Positions 1 through 9,113 of a stretch of DNA of 64,000 bases are shown piece by piece. Below the pieces are notes generated by a model that searched no databases, had not been told where the DNA came from, and saw only the letters and a program-made list of their open reading frames with translations. The DNA lies in assembly GCF_014644535.1 (NCBI RefSeq), contig NZ_BMKW01000008.1:117074-181073 (forward strand). Reading direction: 5' to 3'. Positions within the stretch are counted from its first letter, which is position 1. Every line of letters starts with the position of its first letter. The DNA comes from Neoroseomonas lacus. Lineage in GTDB: Bacteria; Pseudomonadota; Alphaproteobacteria; Acetobacterales; Acetobacteraceae. The translations under genes and the position numbers were made by a program.

Positions 1-825
1 CGCGCCGTCGCCGCCGCCGTCCTGGGCGATGCGAACAAGGTACGCTTCGTGCCGAACACGACGGTGCAGCGCTTCCCAATGCTCCAATCGGGCGAACTCG
101 ACATCCTGGTGCGCAACACCACCTGGTCGATGGCGCGCGAGACGCAACTCGGCCTCGCCTTCGCCGGCATCAATTTCTACGACGGCCAGGGCTTCATGGT
201 GCGCCGGAATTCCGGCGTCACATCGGCGGCGCAGCTGGATGGCGCCACGGTGTGCGTGCAGCCGGGCACCACCACGGAACTCAACCTGACCGACTATTTC
301 CGCACCCACAACATGCGCTTCACCCCGGTGGTGATCGAGCAGGCGGAGGAAATCCGCGCCGCCTTCGTTGCCGGCCGTTGCGATGCCTATACCAACGACG
401 CCTCATCGCTCGCTTCCTTCCGCGCGACGCGCACGACGGATGCGAACGACTTCGTCCTGCTGCCCGAGATCATCTCGAAGGAGCCGCTGGGCCCGGCGGT
501 GCGCAAGGGCGACTGGCGCTTCTTCGACATCGTGCGCTGGACGCTGTTTGCGCAGATCGCCGCCGAGGAACTGGGCGTGACCAGCGCCAATGTCGAGGAA
601 ATGGCGCGCACCAGCACCAACCCCGACGTGCAGCGTCTTCTCGGGCGGACCGGCGATCTGGGTCAATCGATGGGTCTGTCGAATGACTGGGTGGTGAAGG
701 TCATTCGCCAGGTCGGCAATTACGGCGAGATGTATGAGCGCAACATCACTCCGATCGGCATCCCGCGCGGGGTGAACAACCTGTGGAACCGTGGCGGGCT
801 GCACTACGCGCCGCCGGTCCGCTGA
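1..825 (+). CDS. General L-amino acid ABC transporter substrate-binding protein (AapJ/BztA-like), 5' end outside window
   Basis: The reading frame is open from the first base, so the N-terminus and signal peptide lie outside the window; 274 residues are visible against about 340 in the family. The visible part has features of the AapJ/BztA class of periplasmic amino-acid binders: ERF-like and SGELDILVRNTTWSM near the start, YDGQGFMVR, a DGATVCVQPGTTTE strand and a late WTLFAQIAAEELG helix. Family knowledge: these capture polar and general L-amino acids for an ABC importer. No permease or ATPase gene follows, so partners must lie upstream or elsewhere. A strong hairpin follows the stop codon. 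The family call is firm; exact substrates cannot be read from sequence. Confidence 0.88.
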   Translation, partial: RAVAAAVLGDANKVRFVPNTTVQRFPMLQSGELDILVRNTTWSMARETQLGLAFAGINFYDGQGFMVRRNSGVTSAAQLDGATVCVQPGTTTELNLTDYFRTHNMRFTPVVIEQAEEIRAAFVAGRCDAYTNDASSLASFRATRTTDANDFVLLPEIISKEPLGPAVRKGDWRFFDIVRWTLFAQIAAEELGVTSANVEEMARTSTNPDVQRLLGRTGDLGQSMGLSNDWVVKVIRQVGNYGEMYERNITPIGIPRGVNNLWNRGGLHYAPPVR

Positions 826-832
826 GTGACGC

Positions 833-861
833 GGCAGGGGCATCATTCGGTTGCCCCTGCC
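833..861. terminator. Hairpin after the amino-acid binding protein gene
   Basis: Ten-base arms GGCAGGGGCA and TGCCCCTGCC are perfectly complementary around a nine-base loop, starting eight bases after the stop codon. There is no clear T-run on either side, so it may be a weak intrinsic terminator or a 3'-end stabilising hairpin. Confidence 0.55.
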
Positions 862-916
862 AAACGCCTTGGCCACCGCCGCACGGCCATGAGGCCAGCG
901 CGAGCGGCGTCATCCT

Positions 917-1273
917 TCAGCCGGGCGGCGGCGCCACCGGCAGGGCGGCGCTGTAGGGTTCGATCCGGTAGCTGTCCTGCCGCATGATCGCGACCCGGGC
1001 GGTCGTGCCGAACCGGGTCGAACCATCGGGCGCGCGGCCGACGATGTAGCGCCACGCGGTGATCTGGCCTTCAGCGACAAGCCGGCGGGCGATGCGCTCG
1101 ACCCCGGGCCCGGTGCCGAGGCTGTCGAGTTCAGCCTCAGTGAGGCCGATGATCACCTCGTCGCGCTGCGAGACGATCCTGAAGAGCTGCACCGCCGGGG
1201 TCTGTGCGCCGGCGGTCGATGCGAGACCGGCCAGCGGCAGCGATGCCGCCACGCGGCGGGGGATGGGGTGCAT
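917..1273 (-). CDS. Small secreted hypothetical protein
   Basis: 118 codons with an apparent export signal: MHPIPRRVAASLPLAGLAST followed by an AGAQ-type cleavage site near residue 24. The mature part has a regular alpha/beta-looking composition (LTEAELDSLG, VERIARRLVAEGQITAWRY) and ends in a proline-rich tail. I do not recognise a family. It sits between two convergent or co-directional neighbours, about 100 bases upstream (in its own sense) of the amino-acid binder tail and downstream of the rpoH terminator, so it is probably its own transcription unit. Codon usage resembles the neighbours, which favours a real gene. Confidence 0.6.
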   Translation of the reverse strand: MHPIPRRVAASLPLAGLASTAGAQTPAVQLFRIVSQRDEVIIGLTEAELDSLGTGPGVERIARRLVAEGQITAWRYIVGRAPDGSTRFGTTARVAIMRQDSYRIEPYSAALPVAPPPG

Positions 1274-1371
1274 GGGCTTGGATCCTTGCGCTTGGGCGAG
1301 CCGGCAGCGCGGATCGCGCCACAGGCCACTGATTGACCGGCGCGCGGAGGATCGAAGGTCCTGATCGAATC

Positions 1372-1403
1372 AAAAAGGGCGGCAGATCACTCCGCCGCCC
1401 TTT
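1372..1403 (-). terminator. Rho-independent terminator of rpoH
   Basis: On the minus strand a GC-rich stem (GGGCGGC paired with GCCGCCC, extended by three A-T pairs) is followed immediately by a run of five T, about 20 bases after the rpoH stop codon. This is a textbook intrinsic terminator. Confidence 0.85.
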
Positions 1404-1423
1404 CGGGTGAAAGATTTCAGGCT

Positions 1424-2308
1424 TCAGCCGACCGTCAGGCGCCGTTCCACGACCTGCTGCTTCATCGACTTCTGCAGCTTCTCGAAGGCCCGCACCTCGA
1501 TCTGACGAACTCGCTCGCGGCTGATGTTGTACTGCTGCGAGAGTTCCTCAAGCGTGGTCGGCTCCTCCTTCAGGCGCCGTTCGATCAGGATGTGGCGTTC
1601 CCGTTCGTTGAGCGTCTTCAGCGCGCCGTTGAGCAGGTCGCGGCGGTTGGTCATGTCCTCCCGCTCGGCCAACTCGTTTTCCTGGCTTTCGCCGTCATCG
1701 ACCAGCCAATCCTGCCACTCGCCCTCGCTGTCGGCGCGGACGGGGGCATTCAGGCTGTGGTCGGGGCTGGCGAGGCGCCGGTTCATCGACACCACGTCCT
1801 GGGTCGGCACCTGGAGAGCGTGGGCGATCTTCGCCACCTGCTCGTCCTTCAGGTCGCCTTCCTCGAGCGCGGACATCTTCGCCTTCAACCGACGCAGGTT
1901 GAAGAACAGCTTCTTCTGCGCCGCCGTGGTGCCCATTTTCACGAGCGACCAGGAATGCAGGATGTATTCTTGTATCGCGGCGCGGATCCACCACATGGCG
2001 TAGGTAGCCAGACGGAAGCCGCGTTCCGGATCGAAGCGCTTCACCGCCTGCATCATGCCCACGTTGCCTTCGGAGATCAGTTCCCCGACCGGCAGGCCGT
2101 AGCCGCGATAGCCCATGGCGATCTTCGCCACGAGACGCAGATGCGACGTGACGAGCTTGTGCGCCGCGGGTTCGTCGCCCTGTTCCTTCCACCGGCGGGC
2201 GAGGGCGAGTTCCTCCTCCGGTGCCAACATCGGAAACTTGCGGATGTCCTGCAGATAGCGCGACAGGTTCCCTTCGGTCGCCATCGGAATAGACATGCTG
2301 GAAGCCAT
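1424..2308 (-). CDS. rpoH: RNA polymerase sigma-32 factor RpoH
   Basis: 294 residues, the usual length for alphaproteobacterial RpoH. Region 1.2 (LSRYLQDIRKFPMLAPEEE) is followed by region 2 with SHLRLVAKIAMGYRGYGLP and the FDPERGFRLATYAMWWIRAAIQ core, then the RpoH-specific box (QKKLFFNLR), and region 4 with LSQQYNISRERVRQIEVRAFEKL as the -35-binding helix-turn-helix. It directs RNA polymerase to heat-shock promoters. The ATG at 2308 has an AGGAGG ribosome site close upstream. The 225 bases between this start and the rluD-like stop presumably hold the promoter and a thermo-responsive leader; no specific element was identified. A terminator follows the gene. Confidence 0.97.
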   Translation of the reverse strand: MASSMSIPMATEGNLSRYLQDIRKFPMLAPEEELALARRWKEQGDEPAAHKLVTSHLRLVAKIAMGYRGYGLPVGELISEGNVGMMQAVKRFDPERGFRLATYAMWWIRAAIQEYILHSWSLVKMGTTAAQKKLFFNLRRLKAKMSALEEGDLKDEQVAKIAHALQVPTQDVVSMNRRLASPDHSLNAPVRADSEGEWQDWLVDDGESQENELAEREDMTNRRDLLNGALKTLNERERHILIERRLKEEPTTLEELSQQYNISRERVRQIEVRAFEKLQKSMKQQVVERRLTVG

Positions 2309-2533
2309 AGTCTCTGCCTCCTTGACCGGGCGAACCCCCCGTGACGGCGGGGCCGCAGGCGGCCATTACTTGGTTATGTCGGCATCCTCGGGGCCCTGGC
2401 CCGAGCCGCCTGCCCCGGTCACGTCGGGGCAGGCCGATGCGGGCGCTTGTTTGGCACCCCTTGGAATCCGACCTGGGGTATTTTTACCGCGCGCCGTGGT
2501 GCGGCGCAAGAAAAACCGACTGCAATAGTCGGG

Positions 2534-3460
<927 letters not shown>

Positions 3461-3485
3461 GCCGGCCGCCTCGGGCGGTGCCGTG

Positions 3486-3803
3486 ATGTCGGTGTCGGTG
3501 GATTCGGGTGGCGAGGGGGATGATGTGGGTGCGCTCAAGGGCCTGGTAATCGGAATGGGGGTGCTGATCGTCGCCGGCACCGTGGCGCTCGCGGTGCTGC
3601 TCGTCCAGCGCCTTGGTGGGCCGGCGGCAGGCAACGCGGCGGCGTCGCTGTCTCTCGCACAGCCTGAGGGCGCGCGGATTGCCGGCGTCGCGGCCTCGGA
3701 CAAGGCGATCTCGATCTGGGTGGCGCGGCCGGATGGCGAGCGAGTGATCCTGCTCGACCCCACCGGGGCGCGGCGGATCGGGGAGATTCGGTTGCGCGAT
3801 TGA
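3486..3803 (+). CDS. Small single-pass membrane protein, DUF6476-like
   Basis: 105 residues: a short acidic/Gly N-terminus, one transmembrane helix (GLVIGMGVLIVAGTVALAVL, about residues 18-40), then a periplasmic domain with IAGVAASDKAISIWV and a C-terminal VILLDPTGARRIGEI. This matches the DUF6476 type of alphaproteobacterial protein that often sits divergent to an RluA-family gene, as here. Function is unknown. GTG codons exist next to the chosen ATG, so the start could move by a few residues. The DUF2256 gene follows 12 bases later. Confidence 0.75.
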   Translation: MSVSVDSGGEGDDVGALKGLVIGMGVLIVAGTVALAVLLVQRLGGPAAGNAAASLSLAQPEGARIAGVAASDKAISIWVARPDGERVILLDPTGARRIGEIRLRD

Positions 3804-3815
3804 CCGGCTGGCGCG

Positions 3816-3995
3816 ATGACACACCACAAGCTCGAGCTGCCGGAGAAGACCTGCGAGGCCTGCGCGCGACCCTTCGCCTGGCGGCGGAAATGGGCGCAAT
3901 CCTGGGCGGAGGTCCGGTACTGTTCGGATGCCTGCCGCACCTGGCGGCGGGGTGCTGTGCGTGAAAGAATGACAAAGCCGGAGAAGGGCGCTTGA
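3816..3995 (+). CDS. DUF2256 zinc-ribbon-like small protein
   Basis: 59 residues. It has the DUF2256 hallmarks: LPEKTCEACARPFAWRRKW then WAEVRYCSDACR, that is two CxxC/CxxxC pairs that probably bind zinc, an RKW motif and a YCS motif. Family members are conserved, often near photolyase or RNA-related genes, without an assigned reaction. Only 12 bases separate it from the membrane protein gene, so the two are probably co-transcribed. The tRNA-Glu gene follows 41 bases downstream. Confidence 0.85.
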   Translation: MTHHKLELPEKTCEACARPFAWRRKWAQSWAEVRYCSDACRTWRRGAVRERMTKPEKGA

Positions 3996-4036
3996 TCCCG
4001 GCGAAACAGGAGGCTAGAAGCGCGCCTCCGGCCAAG

Positions 4037-4112
4037 GTCCCCTTCGTCTAGAGGCCTAGGACACCGCCCTCTCACGGCGGTAACAGGGGTTCGAATCCCC
4101 TAGGGGACGCCA
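4037..4112 (+). tRNA. tRNA-Glu (anticodon CUC)
   Basis: The full cloverleaf can be folded: acceptor GTCCCCT pairs with AGGGGAC, the anticodon stem CCGCC/GGCGG encloses the loop CTCTCAC giving anticodon CUC, and the T arm holds GGTTCGAATCC. A CCA end is encoded at 4110-4112. It reads GAG codons. Confidence 0.95.
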
Positions 4113-4137
4113 ATAGAATCAAATGATTGGCTTCAAA

Positions 4138-4160
4138 ATGGCGGTCCTTTGGACCGCCAT
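4138..4160 (+). terminator. Hairpin terminator after tRNA-Glu
   Basis: Perfect ten-base arms ATGGCGGTCC and GGACCGCCAT around a TTT loop, with a T-rich stretch (tatgcgtttt) behind. It lies 26 bases after the CCA end and probably ends the tRNA transcript. Confidence 0.7.
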
Positions 4161-4230
4161 TATGCGTTTTGGGGAGAAGGCGGCATCTCCTGCGCTCCCG
4201 CACGCCCGGACACCTCCGGGCAGCGATCTG

Positions 4231-5136
4231 TCAGCCGTATGTCGGTAGGATCTGCGCCGTGGTGGCCGCATTCTGGACCGCGTTGACCAGAGCCTCCAGC
4301 ACCGCATCATGGTGACGGCCGGCGTGCCAGACCGCCCCCAGCTCCCGGCGCGGCGCAAGCCCGGCCAGTTGCCGCAGGACGAAACCGGCGCCGCCGGAGA
4401 CCGCCGAGGCCGGTAGCACGCTGGGACCAAGACCCGCCTGCACCAGGGCAACGATGGCGCCGATGCCCTCCAACTCCGCCGTCACCCGCGGCATCAGCCC
4501 CAGGGCCGCGAAGGCCATGTCGACCGTGTCGCGCAGGCCGAAGCCCGGCGGCGGCAGCACCAGGCCCTCGGCCGCCAACGCGGCAAGTTCGAGCGCGGCG
4601 CCCTCGCGGGCCAAGCGGTGGTGCGGCGGCAGCACGGCGACAAAGACATCCTCCACCATCGGTCGCCAGACCAGGCGCGGGTCGGTCGGCGCCGTGCCGA
4701 CAAAGCCCAGATGCTGCCGCCCATCGATGATCTCGGCCATGATCGGCTCTGAACGGAAGCCCAGCACCCGTAGCGGCACGCCCGGCCAATCACGCCGCCA
4801 CCCCACCAGCGCCGTCGAGAACACACCCTCCAGCAGCGATTGCAGGACGCCGACGCACAAGGTCGGGTCGCGCCCGCCATCCAGCCGCTGCACCTCCTGA
4901 CGCAGGAAAGCTGCCTCGGCCAGCAGGCGGCCGGCATGTTGGGCGAGGAAACGGCCGGCCTCGGTCAGTGTCACCGGCTGGCGGCCGCGGCGAACCAGCG
5001 GCGCACCGAATTCGGCCTCCAGCACCTGGATCTGCCGGGTCAGGGCGGGCTGCGACAGGCCCAGCAGCTCCGCCGCGCGACGGAAGCCTCCGGCCTCGCT
5101 GAGGGTCAGGAAGGAGCGTAGGCGCAGCAGGTTCAT
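4231..5136 (-). CDS. LysR-family transcriptional regulator
   Basis: 301 residues from the ATG at 5136. The N-terminal winged helix-turn-helix is clear (LRSFLTLSEAGGFRRAAELL then LSQPALTRQIQVLEAEFGAP), followed by a LysR substrate-binding domain from about residue 90. It is divergent from the DUF6282/amidohydrolase genes, the usual arrangement for a LysR regulator controlling its neighbours and itself. The 173-base gap contains a TATGCAT/ATGCATA dyad that is a good operator candidate. Twenty-three more codons are open upstream, but the N-terminus used here fits the family. The co-inducer is unknown. Confidence 0.92.
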   Translation of the reverse strand: MNLLRLRSFLTLSEAGGFRRAAELLGLSQPALTRQIQVLEAEFGAPLVRRGRQPVTLTEAGRFLAQHAGRLLAEAAFLRQEVQRLDGGRDPTLCVGVLQSLLEGVFSTALVGWRRDWPGVPLRVLGFRSEPIMAEIIDGRQHLGFVGTAPTDPRLVWRPMVEDVFVAVLPPHHRLAREGAALELAALAAEGLVLPPPGFGLRDTVDMAFAALGLMPRVTAELEGIGAIVALVQAGLGPSVLPASAVSGGAGFVLRQLAGLAPRRELGAVWHAGRHHDAVLEALVNAVQNAATTAQILPTYG

Positions 5137-5205
5137 GGGCACCCCAGGCAATTTCGCGGCACGTTGACCGGCGCAGAGGCAAACGCTCGCCCGCACGCCT
5201 ACCAT

Positions 5206-5234
5206 TATGCATAAACATGATCACTTGATGCATA
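5206..5234. promoter_or_regulatory. Candidate LysR operator between divergent genes
   Basis: An inverted repeat TATGCAT, 15-base spacer, ATGCATA lies 70 bases upstream of the LysR start and 76 bases upstream of the DUF6282 start. It sits in an AT-rich patch in otherwise GC-rich DNA. LysR regulators typically bind such interrupted dyads; binding here is inferred. Confidence 0.45.
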
Positions 5235-5309
5235 CAGCATCATTGTTCGCATCATGCGGGCATCAGATCGTCGTTGCCTGTGGGCATGACCCCAGGGAGC
5301 CACTGATCA

Positions 5310-6221
5310 ATGTCCTTCGCCTTTTCCCGTGCCGATACCGACCTGCTGCAGGGCGTCATCGACATGCACCTGCACACCATGCCCTGCCTGTTCGACCGCC
5401 CGCTCGACGACCTGGAGGCGGCGGAGCAGGCCCGCACCGCCGGCTATCGCGCCCTGGTGCTGAAAAGCATCTACGTCCCCAATGCCGACCGGGTCGAGCT
5501 GGTGCGCCGCGTGGTGCCGGGCATCGAGCTGTTCGGCAGCCTGGTGCTCAACCACAGCGTCGGCGGGCTGAACCCCGAAGCGGTGCGCACCGCTATCGGC
5601 TTCGGCATGAAGGTGATGTGGCTGCCCACCGTGCATGCCCAGCACCACGCCGACCATTTCGGCATGCCGACCTATCCCTGGCTGGCGCAGCGGCAAGGCA
5701 CGCTGCCGCAAGTGCCGGTGCCCGGCATCCGGCTGGTCGACGCCGCCGGCGCGCTGAAGCCCGAGGTAGCCGAGATCCTGGCGATCGCCAAGGCCGCCGA
5801 CATTGTCACCGGCACCGGCCATATCGCACTGGACGAGGTCCATGCCGTGGCTCGCGAAGCGCAGCGCATCGGCTACGGGAAGCTGGTGCAGACCCATGTC
5901 GGCTGGCACGCCACCGACTGGCCGCTGGAGGATCTGAAGGCGCTCGCCGATCTCGGCATGAAATTCGAGTTCTGCATCAACCCGACCATGCCGAACCGGC
6001 AGCAGCAGAGCACCCGCAAGCTGACCGACACGATCAGGGCGCTCGGCGTCGAACGCTGCTTCATCGCCACCGATCTCGGCCAGCACGACAACGCCCATCC
6101 GATCGAGGGCATGCGCATGTGGTTGCGCATCCTGCCGCTGCATGGATTCAGCCAGAACGAGGTGGACCACCTGGCGCGCCACCACCCAGCGGCGCTGCTC
6201 GGCCTGCCGGCGGTCGGCTGA
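5310..6221 (+). CDS. DUF6282 family protein, amidohydrolase/PHP-like metal hydrolase
   Basis: 303 residues. The N-terminal DMHLHTMP strand gives an HxH metal pair; further histidines occur at HAQHHADHFG, GTGHIALDEVHAV and QTHVGWHATDW, and a late IATDLGQHDNAHP offers an Asp, together resembling a TIM-barrel metal-dependent hydrolase. This corresponds to the DUF6282 family, whose substrates are not established. It is the first gene after the LysR intergenic region and the amidohydrolase-like gene follows three bases later, so the two are very probably co-translated partners. Opening a cyclic amide or lactone is plausible from context (hydantoinase/oxoprolinase genes downstream), but that is inference. 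Confidence 0.8.
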   Translation: MSFAFSRADTDLLQGVIDMHLHTMPCLFDRPLDDLEAAEQARTAGYRALVLKSIYVPNADRVELVRRVVPGIELFGSLVLNHSVGGLNPEAVRTAIGFGMKVMWLPTVHAQHHADHFGMPTYPWLAQRQGTLPQVPVPGIRLVDAAGALKPEVAEILAIAKAADIVTGTGHIALDEVHAVAREAQRIGYGKLVQTHVGWHATDWPLEDLKALADLGMKFEFCINPTMPNRQQQSTRKLTDTIRALGVERCFIATDLGQHDNAHPIEGMRMWLRILPLHGFSQNEVDHLARHHPAALLGLPAVG

Positions 6222-6224
6222 CCC

Positions 6225-7406
6225 ATGCGGGTGCTGCGCCCGGAGCGGATGCTGGACGGCAATGGCAGCGCCCTAGCCGCCGGTAGCGCGCTGCTGCTGG
6301 ACGGTGACCGGATTGCCGCCATCCTGCCGCCGGGTGCCGTGGTTCCGGCGGGCGCCATCGAACTGGCGCTGCCGCCGGACTGCACGTTGCTGCCCGGGCT
6401 GATCGACCTGCACGACTACCTCTCGGTCGATCCGGACAGGCCGGATCCGATGCGGCAGATGTTCTCATCGGACGTGGCGTTGCGGCGGTCCGTCGCGCAG
6501 CGGCATCTAAGGCGCGACCTGCTCTCGGGCGTCACCACCCAGCGCATTATGGGCGAGGGGGGCGGGCTTGATCGCGTCATCGCCGCCGAGTTGCGGGCCG
6601 GCGCCTTGGCCGGACCGATGCTCGTCCTCTCCGGAGCGCCGATCGCGCCGACCGGCAGCCACCAGCAACGCCCGACCGGCGGGTTGGACAGCGAAGCCGC
6701 GCTCTTGGGCGCAGTGGAGGACGCGGTGGCGGCGGGCCAGGGTTGGATCAAGTTGGTCGCCACCGGCGGGGTGAATGGCAGCGGCATCGGCCCGACCGAC
6801 TGCGCCTATGCGCCCAAGCTGCTGCGCCGCGCGACGGAGGCGGCGCATGCCGCCGGGTTGCGTGTGGCCGTCGCGGCCCAGGGCGGGCCGGCGGTGCGCG
6901 CCGCGGCGGATGCCGGCGCCGAGACGCTGGAACATGGTGCGTTGTTGGACGCCGACGATGTCGCCGCCCTGGCCGCCAATGGCATGGCCTGGGTGGTCAC
7001 GCCCGGACGTTTCCTGCGCGCCGACGGCATCCCGCTGGCGGCGGCGCGCAACCCCGAGGTGGCGCGGCGGCTGTCGCGCGTGCGCGCCGCCCTCGCATCG
7101 GCGGTGCCGCTCGCGGTGCGGCTCGGGGTGCGCTTGGGCCTTGGTGCCGACAACATGCATGGGCGCTTCGGCGATGATGTGGGGCAGTTGGCCGCTCTCG
7201 GCGCGCCGGCGGCGACTGCCATCGCCGCGGCCACGGGCAATGGCGCGGCGGTCCTCGGCCTGTCGGATCGCGGCTGGCTGCACCCGGGGCTGCGCGCGGA
7301 CCTGCTGCTGGTCGACGGCGACCCGCTGCTGGCACCCGATGCGCTGCAACGGGTGCGCGGCGTATTCAATGGCGGCCGGTACTATACGCTGGCGGAGCTC
7401 GCCTGA
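6225..7406 (+). CDS. Amidohydrolase-fold protein with degenerate metal site
   Basis: 393 residues with the layout of imidazolonepropionase-like amidohydrolases: a small N-terminal beta domain, the LLPGLIDLH entry strand (about residues 55-64), KLVATGGVNGSG with the bridging Lys, ETLEHGALL, GLGADNMHGRFG, and a closing LHPGLRADLLLVDGDPL. However, the usual HxH after LIDxH reads H-D-Y, and the usual VHAHG motif reads VAAQG, so three of the expected histidines are missing. EHG and the Asp strand remain. It may be a non-catalytic partner of the DUF6282 protein or use different chemistry. The last 25 bases overlap the convergent dehydrogenase gene. Confidence 0.8.
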   Translation: MRVLRPERMLDGNGSALAAGSALLLDGDRIAAILPPGAVVPAGAIELALPPDCTLLPGLIDLHDYLSVDPDRPDPMRQMFSSDVALRRSVAQRHLRRDLLSGVTTQRIMGEGGGLDRVIAAELRAGALAGPMLVLSGAPIAPTGSHQQRPTGGLDSEAALLGAVEDAVAAGQGWIKLVATGGVNGSGIGPTDCAYAPKLLRRATEAAHAAGLRVAVAAQGGPAVRAAADAGAETLEHGALLDADDVAALAANGMAWVVTPGRFLRADGIPLAAARNPEVARRLSRVRAALASAVPLAVRLGVRLGLGADNMHGRFGDDVGQLAALGAPAATAIAAATGNGAAVLGLSDRGWLHPGLRADLLLVDGDPLLAPDALQRVRGVFNGGRYYTLAELA

Positions 7407-8326
7407 TGGCCGAGTGTTGCCATGGCCTCCTCATCCGCGACGATGCCGGCCCGCGCGCGGGCGCCCCAGGTGGCGCCCGCCATATGCGGCGTCAGCACGA
7501 CGTTCGGCAGCGCCGCCAGCCGCGCCGGTACCTGCGGTTCGCCTTCCAGAACGTCGAGTCCAGCGGCGGCGATGACACGCTGTTCCAGCGCCTCGATCAG
7601 CGCCGCGGTATCGACCAGCTCGCCACGACCGATATTGATCAGCGTGCCGTCCGCGCCGAGCGCGGCGAGTTCCGCCGCACCGACGACATGACGCAGGCCA
7701 GGCCCGCCCGGCAGGCACAACGCCAACACGTCGGAAGCCTCCGCCAGGGCGCGCATGTCGGGCAGCAGCGGGAAGCCGAGCCCCTCGGCCGAGGGCCGCG
7801 CCAGCCCGACGACATGCATGCGCGCGGCGACGGCGCGACGGGCCACCGCCCGGCCGATGCGCCCGCCAAGCCCGGCAATGCCCATGGTGGCGCCGACCAG
7901 GCTGCGGCGCGGCGCGAAGCGCGCTGTCCGCCACGCCCCGCCGCGCGCGAATTCATCGGCTGCGCGCAGGTCGCGCATCGTCATCAGCGTCAGCGCCATG
8001 ACAAGGTCGGCGACATCGTCGGTCAGCGTCTCGCCCACCGCCCGCAGCGCGATGCCACGCAGCGCGAGTGCTGGCAGGTCGATCCGATCAAGCCCTGCCC
8101 CCATCGAGATCACCTGCCGCAACCCGGGGAGCAGCGCCACCAGCGTCGCGTCGCAACCGCGCTGCGCGCCGGTGATCACCACGCGGATGGCGGCGCGCTG
8201 CGCCTCGGGCAGCACGGCGACGGCGGCGGCATCGGCGACGTCAAGCAACAGCCCGGCTTCGGCCAGGCGTGGATAGACCGTCCCCGGCAAGGCCGGGAAG
8301 GCGAGTACCGGAGGAAAAGCAATCAT
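7382..8326 (-). CDS. D-2-hydroxyacid dehydrogenase (NAD(P)-binding)
   Basis: 314 residues. It has the Rossmann motif GIAGLGGRIGRAVARRA, the conserved INIGRGELVDTAAL strand with the substrate-binding Arg region, the EGEP glutamate and the TPHMAGAT histidine of the catalytic relay. It should interconvert a 2-hydroxy acid and a 2-keto acid using NAD(P)H. The ATG at 8326 overlaps the start of the divergent aldolase gene on the other strand; a slightly longer form from an ATG at 8347, preceded by AGGA, is possible. It is convergent with and overlaps the amidohydrolase-like gene. Substrate unknown. Confidence 0.87.
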   Translation of the reverse strand: MIAFPPVLAFPALPGTVYPRLAEAGLLLDVADAAAVAVLPEAQRAAIRVVITGAQRGCDATLVALLPGLRQVISMGAGLDRIDLPALALRGIALRAVGETLTDDVADLVMALTLMTMRDLRAADEFARGGAWRTARFAPRRSLVGATMGIAGLGGRIGRAVARRAVAARMHVVGLARPSAEGLGFPLLPDMRALAEASDVLALCLPGGPGLRHVVGAAELAALGADGTLINIGRGELVDTAALIEALEQRVIAAAGLDVLEGEPQVPARLAALPNVVLTPHMAGATWGARARAGIVADEEAMATLGHQASSASV

Positions 8327-9113
8327 GGTGACTGAACTGGTCATGCAGAATCCTGTGGTGGGCACGGTGATATCGGCGCGGCGCGACCTGGCGGCGCTGT
8401 GCCGGTTGATGGCGCATTTCGGGCTCGATGACATCACCTCGACGCATCTGTCGGTGCTGGTGCCCGAACGGCCCGGGCATTACCTGCTGAATCCGTATGG
8501 CATGATGCTCGCCGAGGTGACACCCGGCGACGCCGTCGAAGTCGATGCGGATGGCACCATCGTCGATCCCGGCAATGGCTGGCCGCTGAACAAGACCGCC
8601 ATCGTCATCCACGGCGCCGTGCATCGCGCGCGGCCTGAAGTCGGCGCCGCTATCCACGCCCATACCCATGCCGGAATTGCCGTCGGCGCGTTGCCCGAAG
8701 GGCTGCTGCCGATGAGCCAGTGGTCGATGAAATTCGTGGAGCGCACCGCCTATCACGACTATGACGGCGCGGCGCGCGCCGGCGGGCTGGGCGAGGCGAT
8801 CGCGCAGGATCTCGGCGCGGCGAATGTCGTGATGCTGCTGCGCAATCACGGCACGTTGGCGGTCGGCGACGATGCCGCCGCCGCCTTCATCCGGCTGTAC
8901 TACCTGGAGCAGGCCTGCAAGTCGCAGCTCATGCTCGGCGCGCGTGGTGCGGATGCGCTGATGCTGCCGCCGCCCGCCATGCAGAAGCGCGCCGGCTTCG
9001 AGCAGAACCAGGGCACGCTGGATCATCGGCGCGACTTCCTGCCGGTCGGCCATCGAGAATGGCCGGCGCTGCTGCGCCTGCTCGACCGCACCCAGCCGGG
9101 ATGGGATGCATGA
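8325..9113 (+). CDS. Class II aldolase/adducin family protein
   Basis: 262 residues. The fold markers are DDITSTHLSVLVP, AAIHAHTHAGIAV with two zinc histidines, and MLLRNHGTLAVGDDAA with the third. Members cleave or decarboxylate sugar-phosphate-like or hydroxyacid substrates with Zn2+, though some have lost activity. A strong GGAGG at 8310-8314 fixes the start at 8325. The stop overlaps the start of the hydantoinase A gene (ATGA), so it is translationally coupled to it, linking it to cyclic-amide breakdown rather than sugar metabolism. Confidence 0.87.
   Translation: MVTELVMQNPVVGTVISARRDLAALCRLMAHFGLDDITSTHLSVLVPERPGHYLLNPYGMMLAEVTPGDAVEVDADGTIVDPGNGWPLNKTAIVIHGAVHRARPEVGAAIHAHTHAGIAVGALPEGLLPMSQWSMKFVERTAYHDYDGAARAGGLGEAIAQDLGAANVVMLLRNHGTLAVGDDAAAAFIRLYYLEQACKSQLMLGARGADALMLPPPAMQKRAGFEQNQGTLDHRRDFLPVGHREWPALLRLLDRTQPGWDA

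Noticed and set aside
3461..4075. Long N-terminal extension of the RluD-like frame
   Set aside because: The added 205 residues are Arg/Pro/Ser-rich antisense to the DUF6476- and DUF2256-type genes; the S4 domain begins at the ATG at 3460.
5207..6286. 359-codon plus-strand frame over the DUF6282 gene
   Set aside because: Arg/His/Pro-rich shadow of the DUF6282 frame without any family features.
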